A model generated the notes under the pieces. That model made no database searches. It was not told the DNA's origin and saw only the letters and a list, made by a program, of their open reading frames with translations. From NCBI RefSeq assembly GCF_013386825.1, contig NZ_JACARC010000002.1, forward strand, positions 1 to 64,000: 64,000 nucleotides of DNA, written 5' to 3'. This DNA comes from Pseudomonas sp. IPO3778 (GTDB lineage: Bacteria > Pseudomonadota > Gammaproteobacteria > Pseudomonadales > Pseudomonadaceae). Made by a program: the position numbers and the translations under genes. The stretch's first letter is position 1. Every line of letters begins with the position of its first letter. Shown here one piece after another: positions 9,071-17,515 of this stretch.

Positions 9071-10417
9071 TCAGCCCGAAAGCAACGCCTCATCCGGCGC
9101 CTTGATAAACACGCTGTACTTCGCCCCTTCCATGGCCTCGAACGCAATCAGCTTGTCCACCAGCGGCAGGTTCAGCACCTTGCCGGCGTTGAGCAGCAGC
9201 ATGCCGTTGTCGGCATTGAGGTTGCGCGCCAGCACCATGCCTTCGGCCAGCTCGCGGGTGGTCAGGACTTTCACCGTCGGGTCGCCCAGGGTCACGTCGC
9301 TGAGGAACGCCGCGCAGGCCTGGATAAAGTCTTCCACCATGTCCGGGTCGTACAGGCGACCGGCGTATTTGCGGATGTAGAGCAGCGCTTCGTCGCTGTT
9401 CATTTGCCGCTCCAGGATCAAGCCCCGTTGCAGTTCGATGAAGTCCACCGCCAGTTTTAACAGGCGCGAGCCGAATGGAATTCCGTCGCCCTTGAGGTGG
9501 TCGGGAAAGCCGGTGCCGTCCCAGCGCTCCTGGTGATGACGGATCAGGTGCGCCGCATCTTTCATCGGCTCCAGGGCCATCAGCAACGATTCGCTCTGGG
9601 CCGGGTACGCCCGGTAACGTTCACGGTCGGCGCTGTGCAGCAGGTCGGCGGGCGCGATCATCATGCTGTCGCTCCAACTCAGCTTGCCGATGTTGTAGAG
9701 CGCTGCGGCCATGGTCAGGTCGCGGTTGCTGGCTTCGTCCAGGCCGTGGCTGTGGCACCAGGTGCGCACCAGTTCGATGATCTGGCGGTTGGTCTGTTTG
9801 CTGCGGGGCAGGCGCAGGTTGGCCAGCAGGGAGAACACTTCGGTGCCGGTGGCGTAGCTGTGCTTGAGCTCTTCGTAGGCCAGGTCGAGCATGTCGGCGG
9901 TTTGCTGCAGCTCGCTGGTGCGCGAGGCCACGCGTTTTTCCAGGGTGATGTTGAGTTGGGTGAGTTCGTCGTTGTGTTGGCGGATCAGCTGTTCCAGGCG
10001 CAGGCGTTCACGCTCGGAATGTTGATGGGCCAGGGACTGACGCAACGCCAGCAGCAGCTCTTCGTCCTTCCAGGGTTTGCTCAGGTAGCGGTAGATCTGC
10101 CCTTCGTTGATCGCCTTGATGATCAGGGTCAGCTCGGTTTCGCCGGTCAGCAGAATGCGCACGGTGTGCGGGTAGTCGTGGTGGATCTGCGCCAGCAGGG
10201 TGGCGCCGTCCATGTCCGGCAGGCGCGCGGCGCTCATCACCAGGTCGACGGGTTGCTGCGCCAGAATCGCCAGCGCGTGGGCGGCATCGGTGGCACTGCA
10301 CACTTCAAACGGTTCCAGGCGCAGCAACTGCGTCAGGCGGTCCAGCACGTCGGGGTGTGCGTCAATCAACAGCACCACCGGACGGTCGGCATTTACAAAG
10401 GTCACTGGCTCTCCCAT
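9071..10417 (-). CDS. REC/HD-GYP protein with degenerate active sites
   Basis: A 448-residue protein with an N-terminal receiver domain (~10-125), a coiled coil (~140-185) and a C-terminal HD-GYP domain. HD-GYP proteins normally hydrolyse cyclic di-GMP. Two key sites are altered here. The receiver phosphoacceptor reads LVMSAARLPDMDG, with Ala63 where Asp is expected. The HD pair reads AALYNIGK, with Tyr241-Asn242 in place of His-Asp. HHQERWDGTGFP keeps most of the second metal motif. The start at 10417 is chosen for its GAGGTG ribosome binding site and because the receiver begins at once; the frame is open to 10531. It may be a non-catalytic, non-phosphorylated scaffold or sensor. Confidence 0.85.
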   Translation of the reverse strand: MGEPVTFVNADRPVVLLIDAHPDVLDRLTQLLRLEPFEVCSATDAAHALAILAQQPVDLVMSAARLPDMDGATLLAQIHHDYPHTVRILLTGETELTLIIKAINEGQIYRYLSKPWKDEELLLALRQSLAHQHSERERLRLEQLIRQHNDELTQLNITLEKRVASRTSELQQTADMLDLAYEELKHSYATGTEVFSLLANLRLPRSKQTNRQIIELVRTWCHSHGLDEASNRDLTMAAALYNIGKLSWSDSMMIAPADLLHSADRERYRAYPAQSESLLMALEPMKDAAHLIRHHQERWDGTGFPDHLKGDGIPFGSRLLKLAVDFIELQRGLILERQMNSDEALLYIRKYAGRLYDPDMVEDFIQACAAFLSDVTLGDPTVKVLTTRELAEGMVLARNLNADNGMLLLNAGKVLNLPLVDKLIAFEAMEGAKYSVFIKAPDEALLSG

Positions 10418-10547
10418 GGGGCACCTCGTATGGCGTCGATGTGCGCGTCCTACGGTCAAGGTAACAGCCTCCTGGCTATTACCCAGCAGTTTAGTCGGCT
10501 TTTCCTTGGGATGATGGCCATACGATGTCACTTCGTCCGACAGGCAT

Positions 10548-10580
10548 AAAAAAGGGCCGCTTCATCAAATGAAGCGGCCC
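10548..10580 (-). terminator. rho-independent terminator of rpmE2
   Basis: An 11-bp stem (GGGCCGCTTCA and complement) with a 5-base loop followed by six T on the minus strand, 20 bases beyond the L31 stop codon. Confidence 0.9.
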
Positions 10581-10600
10581 TGAGGTAAAGCAACGACGGC

Positions 10601-10873
10601 TCATGCTTCGGCGGGTTTACCGGCCGAGCCAAACGACGCAAACCGCTTGTTGAAGCCGGCGATACGGCCTTCGGACTGGGTCTTGCGCTGCTGGCCGGTG
10701 TACACCGGATGCGAGGCGCTGGACACGTCGAGCAGCACATAAGGGTAGGTGTTGCCGTCGCTGTGCTGCTGCGTGCGGTCGGTGTCCACGGTGGAACCGA
10801 TCAGGAAGAACACGTCGGCGGCGGTGTCGTGGAACAACACGGTGCGGTAGTCGGGGTGGATACCAGGTTTCAT
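10601..10873 (-). CDS. rpmE2: 50S ribosomal protein L31 type B (zinc-independent)
   Basis: A 90-residue L31 paralogue ([16 protein letters not shown]...). It contains no cysteine, unlike the zinc-ribbon L31 (RpmE), so it is the type-B/YkgM form. The known role of this form is to replace zinc-containing L31 during zinc starvation, releasing zinc for reuse. It has its own terminator downstream and a palindromic GTTATACAGTAAC about 34-46 bases upstream of the ATG that fits a Zur operator, so expression is probably induced by low zinc. A second box of the same form precedes the zinc-receptor gene at 33993. Confidence 0.95.
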   Translation of the reverse strand: MKPGIHPDYRTVLFHDTAADVFFLIGSTVDTDRTQQHSDGNTYPYVLLDVSSASHPVYTGQQRKTQSEGRIAGFNKRFASFGSAGKPAEA

Positions 10874-10906
10874 AAGGCCTCCGGGGCGTCTGGGTGATCA
10901 ATTAGC

Positions 10907-10919
10907 GTTATACAGTAAC
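10907..10919. promoter_or_regulatory. putative Zur box upstream of rpmE2
   Basis: GTTATACAGTAAC is a near-palindrome matching the GTTATAnn(A/G)TAAC core of proteobacterial Zur sites. It lies 34-46 bases upstream of the rpmE2 start codon. Confidence 0.7.
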
Positions 10920-10973
10920 ACAAAAGACGCACCCAAACGAGAACCGATTGCAATAAGAATAGACCCCGCGCTT

Positions 10974-12299
10974 CTATGCGGCTTCCTGGAAGTCCATCTC
11001 CGGGGGTTGCTGGGAGAAGCCTCGGGTCAGGAAACCCAGGTACACCAGGCCAATCGCCAGCCAGCTCAGGCCCAGGTAAATCGCCAGGTGATCGAGGCTG
11101 ACCATCAACCACACATCTGCCAGCAGGCCGATGGTCGGGAACACCAGGAACAGCACCAGCTCCCGCAGCCCGCGCTGCTGGGCGCCGATCCAGTAGTGGA
11201 AGATCACCGACAGGTTCACCAGGCTGAAGGCCAGGAACGCGCCAAAATTGATGAACGAGGTGGAGGTGGTGACGTCCAGTTTCAGCGCCAGCAAAGCCAC
11301 CACGGCGCACAGCAGGATGCTGTTGACCGGCGTACCGAAGCGCGCATGCAAGGCGCCGAAGAATGACTTGGGCAACACACCGTCACGGCCCATCGCAAAC
11401 AGCAACCGCGAACCGCTGGCCTGGGCCGACAAGCCCGAGGCGAACTGGCCGACGATCAGGCCGATCAGGAAGATCGACACGAACAGGTCGCCGCCAATGT
11501 TGCGGGCAATCTCGTAGGCGGCCGAATCCACGTCGGTGAACTCGAACGACGGATGGGCAATCTGCACGAAGTACGACACCCCGACGAAGATCAGCCCGCC
11601 AATCAAGGTGATCAACATGATCGCCCGGGGAATGGTGCGGCGTGGGTCACGGGTTTCCTCGGTCAGGGTGCTGACCGCGTCAAAGCCCAGGAACGAATAG
11701 CAGGCGATCGCCGCGCCGCTCATGATCAACGGCATTTGCATCTGGCCGTTGAAGAACGGGGTGATGGTCCACAGTGGCTTACTGGCGTCACCGCCGATGT
11801 AGTGGATGCACAGCGCGACAAACGCGATCAGCACCAGGAACTGCACGATCATCAGCAGGGCGTTGATGCCGTTGGCGAGCTTCAGGCCGACGATATTGAT
11901 CGCGCTGGTGACGCCGATAAAGGCCAACACCCAGATCCATTGCGGCACCGCCGGGAAGGCTGAATGCAGGTACGCGGCGCCGATCAGCCAGATGGCCATG
12001 GGCAGGAACAGGTAGTCGAGCAGCACCGCCCAACCGGCGATAAACCCGAGCTTGGGGCTGATGGCCTTGCGCACGTAGCTGTAGGCAGACCCGGCCACCG
12101 GGAACGCCGAAGCCATGCGGCCGTAGCTCATGGCGGTGAAGAACATCGCCACCAGGGCGGCCAGGTAAGCGGCCGGGACCATGCCGGCGGTGGATTGCGC
12201 CAGGATGCCGAAGGTACCCAGGACAATGATCGGTGTCATATAGGCGATGCCAAACAGCACCACCGACCCTAACGACAGGGTGCGTTGCAAACGAGCCAT
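10974..12299 (-). CDS. APC family amino acid/polyamine permease (PuuP-like)
   Basis: A 441-residue inner-membrane transporter of the amino acid-polyamine-organocation superfamily with about 12 hydrophobic segments. The N-terminal VVLFGIAYMTPIIVLGTFG carries the unwound TM1 signature, and FLGFDAVSTLTEETRDPRR is the conserved APC segment near TM6-7. Similarity is best to putrescine importer-type members (PuuP). The ATG at 12299 has a GGAGAA ribosome binding site. It follows the nitrilase-family gene on the same strand, separated by a REP element; the pair suggests uptake and hydrolysis of an amide or amine compound, which is inference. Substrate unproven. Confidence 0.88.
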   Translation of the reverse strand: MARLQRTLSLGSVVLFGIAYMTPIIVLGTFGILAQSTAGMVPAAYLAALVAMFFTAMSYGRMASAFPVAGSAYSYVRKAISPKLGFIAGWAVLLDYLFLPMAIWLIGAAYLHSAFPAVPQWIWVLAFIGVTSAINIVGLKLANGINALLMIVQFLVLIAFVALCIHYIGGDASKPLWTITPFFNGQMQMPLIMSGAAIACYSFLGFDAVSTLTEETRDPRRTIPRAIMLITLIGGLIFVGVSYFVQIAHPSFEFTDVDSAAYEIARNIGGDLFVSIFLIGLIVGQFASGLSAQASGSRLLFAMGRDGVLPKSFFGALHARFGTPVNSILLCAVVALLALKLDVTTSTSFINFGAFLAFSLVNLSVIFHYWIGAQQRGLRELVLFLVFPTIGLLADVWLMVSLDHLAIYLGLSWLAIGLVYLGFLTRGFSQQPPEMDFQEAA

Positions 12300-12422
12300 G
12301 AGCGATTCTCCGCGCGATTATTAGAGTTATGGCAGAACTGAAGTCGGTGAAGCACGAGCAATAATTTTTATGGTTGATGCGGTTTTTTGAATGGGTGCAA
12401 ATTTTGTGGTGGTTACACCTTT

Positions 12423-12517
12423 TGTGGCGAGGGAGCTTGCTCCCGCTGGGCTGCGCAGCAGACCCAAAAATCCTGGGGCCGCTTCGCGCCCCAGCGGGAG
12501 CAAGCTCCCTCGCCACA
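12423..12517. repeat. REP palindrome, GTGGCGAGGGAGCTTGC type
   Basis: A second copy, nearly base-for-base identical to 8514-8608, in the gap between the permease and the nitrilase gene. It could form a stable hairpin in a shared transcript and attenuate permease expression. Confidence 0.9.
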
Positions 12518-12543
12518 ACAGCATCCATGCCACAAGATCCGTG

Positions 12544-13365
12544 TCAGGGTTTCGGGATCAGCAGCTCCCGCGTACCGTCCTGGCGCTCAATCACCTCACC
12601 GGGCAATTTCAAGCGCTGGTCATCCAGGTAGCGATAGTCCTGTCGCGCCGCCGTCAGTTGCCCCAGGTCCAGTTCAACGCTGAACTGCCCGGCCTCGCGC
12701 CCGGCTTCAAACAGCAAGGTGCCAAACGGGTCCACCAGGGCGCTGCCGCCGGCGAACATCAGGCCGTCATCACCCTCTTCCACCCGGTTGACCATCAGCG
12801 CAAACGCCTGGTTTTCCTGGGCGCGGGCCATGATGGCGGTGCGGTGGGTGGGGCCGTAGGGGTCCATGTTGCCGTTGGTGACGATCAACACTTCAGCGCC
12901 CAACTGCGCCAGGGCGCGGGCGGTTTCCGGGAATTCGATGTCGTAGCAGATCAACAGGCCCACCCGCACGCCGTTCCACACGCAGGTTGCGTAGCGGTCG
13001 CCCGGGGTGAACACGCCGCGGTCCGAGGCCCACAGGTGGGTCTTGCGATAACGCAGGGCGATGCCTTCGGGGGTGATCAGCAAGGTGGTGTTATAGAATT
13101 GGCCCCCGTCGTTCTCGGCCATGCCGATCACCACGGCGATGTTGCGCGCCCGTGCCGCCTGGATAATCGCCTGCACCGTCGGGCCATCCACCGGCTCGGC
13201 CACATCGGCCACGGTGTCGGACGTCGGGAAGCCCATCAGGTGGGTTTCCGGGAATACCACCAGTTGGGTGTCGGCCGCACACGCAGCAATCGCCGCCAAA
13301 GCGCGCTCAAGGTTGTAAGCTGTGCCGTTATCGCGGCCTGCCAGCTGGGCAAATTCGACCTTCAT
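12544..13365 (-). CDS. carbon-nitrogen hydrolase (nitrilase superfamily amidase)
   Basis: A 273-residue member of the nitrilase superfamily. The catalytic triad is visible as Glu in VVFPETHLMG, Lys in RYRKTHLW and Cys in LLICYDIEFPE. The last motif and the length resemble aliphatic amidases such as 5-aminopentanamidase (DavA), so amide hydrolysis is more likely than nitrile hydrolysis. The start at 13365 is chosen because AGGAC lies upstream and the family begins with a beta strand (KVEFAQL); the frame is open to 13428. It precedes an APC permease on the same strand and is divergent from a LuxR-type regulator, which may control both. Confidence 0.87.
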   Translation of the reverse strand: MKVEFAQLAGRDNGTAYNLERALAAIAACAADTQLVVFPETHLMGFPTSDTVADVAEPVDGPTVQAIIQAARARNIAVVIGMAENDGGQFYNTTLLITPEGIALRYRKTHLWASDRGVFTPGDRYATCVWNGVRVGLLICYDIEFPETARALAQLGAEVLIVTNGNMDPYGPTHRTAIMARAQENQAFALMVNRVEEGDDGLMFAGGSALVDPFGTLLFEAGREAGQFSVELDLGQLTAARQDYRYLDDQRLKLPGEVIERQDGTRELLIPKP

Positions 13366-13459
13366 GGTGTGTCCTGTTGTTTTATCTGTGGCGCAGTATG
13401 CGCAGGGCGTAACCACTCGGGAAATCACGCCGCCGGGTTAACCCTATGGGGGTAGATGC

Positions 13460-14224
13460 ATGACATTGTCGCTGGAAGACATCGCCTGGCACCGTTCGGT
13501 GGGGCAAATGATAGACGCCCTGGACCAGCCGAATTTCTGGACGCAGCTGGTGCGGTTGCTGGACCAATACGTGGCGTTCGACAGTTGGGTGGTGTTGCTG
13601 TTCAGCAGTGAACACAAGCCCCTGGTGTTCGCCGAATGCCCGGGCCAGGACGGCGAGCCGGACCATCTGTTCCAGGATTACCTCAACGGCCTGTACCTGC
13701 TCGACCCCTTCTACATCGCCAGCTGCGAGCATTCGCGCACCGGGCTGTTTCGCCTGGCCGAAGTGGCGCCGGAGCATTTCGAGCTGACCGAGTACTACCA
13801 GCGCTACTTCCGGCTGAACGTGGTGGCCGATGAAATCCAGTTCAATTGCCAGCAACCGGACGGGCGAACCTTGTGCCTGTCCCTGGGCTCCAGGCAGCGC
13901 TTTGACCCGCAACAGATCGCCTTGTTGTCGCTGATCCAACCGTGGGTGTTGAGCCTGTTGCGCCAGCGCCTGCCCCATGAACTCAACCAAGTGAGCGCCC
14001 CGGAGCCGCCGCTCCAGAACGACGGCTGGGGCGCGCAACTCACCGCCCGGGAGCTGGATGTGGGCCGTTTGATGCTCAGCGGTTGCTCCAGCAAGGAAAT
14101 CGCTCGTAAGCTGGAAATCTCTGTTGAAACCGTGAAAGTCCATAAGAAACACATGTACAGCAAGCTAGGGATCAAATCCCAGTCGGAGCTGTTCTCGATC
14201 TTTCTACAGGCGCAAAACGCCTAG
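13460..14224 (+). CDS. LuxR family transcriptional regulator
   Basis: A 254-residue regulator. The C-terminal ~65 residues form a LuxR/GerE helix-turn-helix (LTARELDVGRLMLSG, then SKEIARKLEISVETVKVHKK). The N-terminal ~170 residues look like a PAS/GAF-type sensory region and do not obviously match acyl-homoserine-lactone-binding domains. It is divergent from the nitrilase/permease genes with a ~95-base gap, and 29 bases ahead of the glutamate-synthase-like gene. It could therefore control either side. Confidence 0.88.
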   Translation: MTLSLEDIAWHRSVGQMIDALDQPNFWTQLVRLLDQYVAFDSWVVLLFSSEHKPLVFAECPGQDGEPDHLFQDYLNGLYLLDPFYIASCEHSRTGLFRLAEVAPEHFELTEYYQRYFRLNVVADEIQFNCQQPDGRTLCLSLGSRQRFDPQQIALLSLIQPWVLSLLRQRLPHELNQVSAPEPPLQNDGWGAQLTARELDVGRLMLSGCSSKEIARKLEISVETVKVHKKHMYSKLGIKSQSELFSIFLQAQNA

Positions 14225-14253
14225 CCGATGAGTCCGAACCCAAGGAAAACCGT

Positions 14254-15873
14254 ATGAGCCTGTCGTTACTAAGCCGTTACGCGTTCTTTGCCGTGTGCGT
14301 CATTTTCACCCTGGCCAGCATGCCCTTTATCGAACACGAATGGGTGTGGCCGATCGCCGTGGTCACCGGCATCCTGAGCCTGATCGGTATTTTCGACCTG
14401 CTGCAAAGCCCCCACGCGGTGCGCCGCAACTACCCGATCCTGGGCAATATCCGGTACCTGGTGGAAGCCATCCGCCCGGAAATCCGCCAATACCTGCTGG
14501 AATCCGACAGCGACGCCCTGCCCTTCTCCCGGGCCCAACGCTCGCTGGTGTATTCCCGCGCCAAGAATGAAAGCGCCGACAAACCCTTCGGCACCCTGAT
14601 CGATGTGTACCAGTCGGGCTTCGAGTTTATCGGCCACTCCATGCGCCCCGCGCCGTTGAGCGACCCCAGCGCCTTTCGCGTGATCGTCGGCGGCCCGCAG
14701 TGCACCCAGCCCTACTCGGCCTCGGTGTTCAACATCTCGGCCATGAGCTTCGGCTCGTTGAGCGCCAACGCGATTCGCGCCCTCAACCAGGGTGCCAAAC
14801 TCGGCAACTTCGCCCACGACACCGGCGAAGGCAGCATCAGCCCCTACCACCGGGAAAACGGCGGCGACCTGACCTGGGAACTCGGCAGTGGCTACTTCGG
14901 CTGCCGCACCAGCACCGGCCTGTTCGACCCGGAACGCTTCGCCGTCCAGGCGCAAAACCCGCAAGTGCGGATGATCGAAATCAAGATGAGCCAAGGCGCC
15001 AAACCGGGCCACGGCGGGATCCTGCCCAAGCACAAGGTGACCCAGGAAATCGCCGAGACCCGCGGCATCCTGATGGGCGAAGACTGCATCTCGCCGTCGC
15101 GCCACAGTGCCTTCTCCACGCCGATTGAAATGATGCAGTTCATCGCCCAACTGCGCGAACTGTCCGGCGGCAAACCGGTGGGCTTCAAGTTCTGCCTGGG
15201 CCACCCGTGGGAATTCATGGGCATCGCCAAGGCCATGCTCGAAACCGGCATCCTCCCGGACTTTATCGTGGTGGACGGCAAGGAAGGCGGCACCGGCGCC
15301 GCACCGGTGGAGTTCACCGACCACATCGGCGTGCCCCTGCGCGAAGGCCTGCTGTTTGTGCACAACACCCTGGTGGGCCTGAACCTGCGGGACAAGATCA
15401 AGCTGGGCGCCAGCGGCAAGATTGTCAGCGCGTTCGACATCGCCAGCGTGTTGGCCATCGGCGCCGACTGGGCCAACTCGGCGCGGGGCTTCATGTTCGC
15501 CATCGGCTGCATCCAGTCGCAAAGCTGCCACACCAACAAATGCCCCACCGGCGTGGCCACCCAGGACCCGTTGCGCCAACGCGCGCTCGTCGTGCCGGAC
15601 AAGGCCCAGCGGGTGTTCAACTTCCACCGCAACACCCTCAAGGCCCTGGCGGAAATGCTCGCCGCTGCCGGCCTGGATCACCCGTCACAGCTGTCGGCCA
15701 AGCACCTGGTGCGGCGCATGTCGGCCACCGAGATCAAGCTGTTCTCGCAGTTGCATGTGTTCCTCAAACCCGGTGAATTGCTCACCGGCGAAGTGAACGG
15801 CGAGTTTTATTCGCGTATGTGGCAGATGGCGCGGGCGGACAGTTTTGAGCCAAATGAAATTGCTGCGGCTTAA
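14254..15873 (+). CDS. FMN-binding glutamate synthase family protein
   Basis: A 539-residue protein made of two N-terminal membrane segments (within residues ~5-50) and a large domain like the FMN/Fe-S synthase domain of GltB. Visible signatures are FNISAMSFGSLS, the GEGSISPYH and GAKPGHGGILP loops, EGGTGAAP, and a cysteine cluster CIQSQSCHTNKCPTGVATQ that in GltB binds the 3Fe-4S centre. It lacks the glutaminase domain, so it is not a full glutamate synthase. Such stand-alone proteins are membrane-tethered oxidoreductases of unknown substrate. It precedes a small ABM-domain monooxygenase gene by ~20 bases, so the two are probably co-transcribed. Confidence 0.9.
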   Translation: MSLSLLSRYAFFAVCVIFTLASMPFIEHEWVWPIAVVTGILSLIGIFDLLQSPHAVRRNYPILGNIRYLVEAIRPEIRQYLLESDSDALPFSRAQRSLVYSRAKNESADKPFGTLIDVYQSGFEFIGHSMRPAPLSDPSAFRVIVGGPQCTQPYSASVFNISAMSFGSLSANAIRALNQGAKLGNFAHDTGEGSISPYHRENGGDLTWELGSGYFGCRTSTGLFDPERFAVQAQNPQVRMIEIKMSQGAKPGHGGILPKHKVTQEIAETRGILMGEDCISPSRHSAFSTPIEMMQFIAQLRELSGGKPVGFKFCLGHPWEFMGIAKAMLETGILPDFIVVDGKEGGTGAAPVEFTDHIGVPLREGLLFVHNTLVGLNLRDKIKLGASGKIVSAFDIASVLAIGADWANSARGFMFAIGCIQSQSCHTNKCPTGVATQDPLRQRALVVPDKAQRVFNFHRNTLKALAEMLAAAGLDHPSQLSAKHLVRRMSATEIKLFSQLHVFLKPGELLTGEVNGEFYSRMWQMARADSFEPNEIAAA

Positions 15874-15894
15874 ATTTTTTAACGGAACGATACG

Positions 15895-16179
15895 ATGCTG
15901 AAAGTGATTGCCGAAGACTTCATCAAACCCGAGCACCTCGACACCGTGCGCCCGTGGTACGCCGAACTGGTGGAGAAAACCCGCCAGGAACCGCTGTGCA
16001 TTGCCTACGATTTGTTCGTCGACCAGAAAGACCCCGGGCACTTCATCTTTGTCGAGCAATGGCCCGACCAGGCCGCGCTGGATACGCACTGCCAGACGGA
16101 GCACTTCACCCGCCTGGTGCCGCAGATCAATGAATACCAGGCCAAACCGTGCCGGGTGTTGTTGATGGATGCGTTCTAG
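15895..16179 (+). CDS. putative quinol monooxygenase (ABM domain)
   Basis: A 94-residue ferredoxin-fold protein of the antibiotic-biosynthesis-monooxygenase (ABM/YgiN) family. Key features are the opening strand LKVIAEDFIKPEHLD, a central FIFVEQWPDQAALDTHCQTEHF and a C-terminal strand. Family members act as dimers on quinols or related aromatics without cofactor, or as heme-degrading relatives. It is 21 bases downstream of the glutamate-synthase-like gene and probably in the same operon, so the two may act on a shared redox substrate (inference). Confidence 0.85.
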   Translation: MLKVIAEDFIKPEHLDTVRPWYAELVEKTRQEPLCIAYDLFVDQKDPGHFIFVEQWPDQAALDTHCQTEHFTRLVPQINEYQAKPCRVLLMDAF

Positions 16180-16186
16180 ACACCAC

Positions 16187-16207
16187 GCCCCCGGTTGCGC
16201 CGGGGGC
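16187..16207 (+). terminator. GC-rich hairpin after the ABM gene
   Basis: GCCCCCGG, a 5-base loop and CCGGGGGC, 7 bases past the stop codon. No T-run follows, so terminator strength is uncertain. Confidence 0.55.
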
Positions 16208-16345
16208 AATTGAGACATTCTGTAAATACCCCGTCTTTGCAATTGCTTACAAATACCGCCAACCTGCGCCCCGCCCGACGTACGGCACGACCAAAGCCGT
16301 CGCCTGCCTGTCCTTACTAAACCCTTTGTTCAAGAGCCCGCTGCC

Positions 16346-17470
16346 ATGCTGAACGGACGCGACCCGCGCATCGATTTTTTTCGGGGCCTGGCGTTGATCT
16401 TTATTTTCTGGGATCACGTGCCCCACAACCCGCTCGGCCAGATCACCCTGCGCAATGTCGGGTTCAGTGATGCGGCGGAAGTGTTCGTGTTTCTGGCCGG
16501 TTATGCGGCGGTGCTGGCCTACGGCAAGATCCTGCAGCGCGATGGGTATTTGATCGCCTGTGTGAAGATCTGGCGGCGCACCTGGGTGCTGTACGTGGTG
16601 CATATCTTCTTGCTGGCGATGCTGATGGGCATCGTGTTCTTCGCCAACAGCCATGTGGAAACCCGCGACCTCGTTGAAGAGATGGGCCTGACGCACTTCG
16701 TCACCCACCCCCAGCAAGCGCTGGTGGATGAGCTGCTGCTGCGCTTCAAACCCAACCTGATGGACCCGCTGCCGCTGTACATCGTGCTGCTGGGTGGCCT
16801 GCCGCTGGTGTTGCCGTTGTTGCTGCGCAAGACCTGGGCGGTGGTGGCGGTTTCGCTGGCGGTGTACCTGCTGGCACCGCACCTGGGCTGGAACCTGGCG
16901 GCGATTGCCGACGGTGTGTGGTACTTCAACCCGGTGACCTGGCAGTTGCTGTTTGTGCTGGGCGGTGCGGCGGCCCTTCATGCGCAACAGCCACGCCCCG
17001 GAGACACCCGCCGGCTGCTGCGTCAGCCGTTGTTCGTGGCTGCGGCGGTGTACGCGCTGGTGGCGGGGGTTCTCACTCTCTCGTGGCGTTGGCCGGAGAT
17101 TCACGACGAGCTGATGCCGTCGGCCCTCAGTGACCTGCTGTACCCCATCAGCAAGACCGACTTGTCGCCCGTGCGTTTGCTGCACTTCCTGGCCCTGGCC
17201 TACGTCACCGCCAAGCTGTTGCCCGGCCATGGCTGGACGCAAAACTGGCTGGCCCGGCAAACCTGCCGCATGGGGCGTTACTCCCTCGAAGTGTTCTGCC
17301 TGGGGGTGCTGCTGGCGCCGCTGGCGGACATGGTCAATGCGATCACCGGCGATGCCTTCGCCATGCAGATATTCACCGCCTTGGTCGGCGCCGGGCTGAT
17401 GGCATTGCTGGGAGCCTGGCTGGATCTGAACAAGCGGCTCACGCAACCGGTACGCGTCGCTAACGCCTGA
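16346..17470 (+). CDS. OpgC domain-containing membrane protein
   Basis: A 374-residue integral membrane protein with about 10 hydrophobic segments, of the OpgC/acyltransferase-3 type. The N-terminal MLNGRDPRIDFFRGLALIFI carries the R-x-D-x-x-RG motif typical of OpgC; F-x-WDHVPHNPLG follows. OpgC of E. coli succinylates osmoregulated periplasmic glucans, and these shorter proteins are assumed to acylate a cell-envelope glycan. It is flanked by its own hairpin terminator shared with the convergent permease gene. Confidence 0.88.
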   Translation: MLNGRDPRIDFFRGLALIFIFWDHVPHNPLGQITLRNVGFSDAAEVFVFLAGYAAVLAYGKILQRDGYLIACVKIWRRTWVLYVVHIFLLAMLMGIVFFANSHVETRDLVEEMGLTHFVTHPQQALVDELLLRFKPNLMDPLPLYIVLLGGLPLVLPLLLRKTWAVVAVSLAVYLLAPHLGWNLAAIADGVWYFNPVTWQLLFVLGGAAALHAQQPRPGDTRRLLRQPLFVAAAVYALVAGVLTLSWRWPEIHDELMPSALSDLLYPISKTDLSPVRLLHFLALAYVTAKLLPGHGWTQNWLARQTCRMGRYSLEVFCLGVLLAPLADMVNAITGDAFAMQIFTALVGAGLMALLGAWLDLNKRLTQPVRVANA

Positions 17471-17474
17471 AAAA

Positions 17475-17500
17475 CAAAAAGCCCCGAAAGGGGCTTTTTG
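17475..17500. terminator. bidirectional terminator
   Basis: AAAAAGCCCCGAAAGGGGC followed by TTTTT: a short GC stem with A-run on one side and T-run on the other, between two convergent genes, so it can serve both strands. Confidence 0.92.
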
Positions 17501-17515
17501 TTGAGTGCAGAACAA

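Noticed and set aside
12391..13455. 354-residue plus-strand frame over the amidase gene
   Set aside because: Antisense shadow of the nitrilase-family gene, which has a complete catalytic triad.
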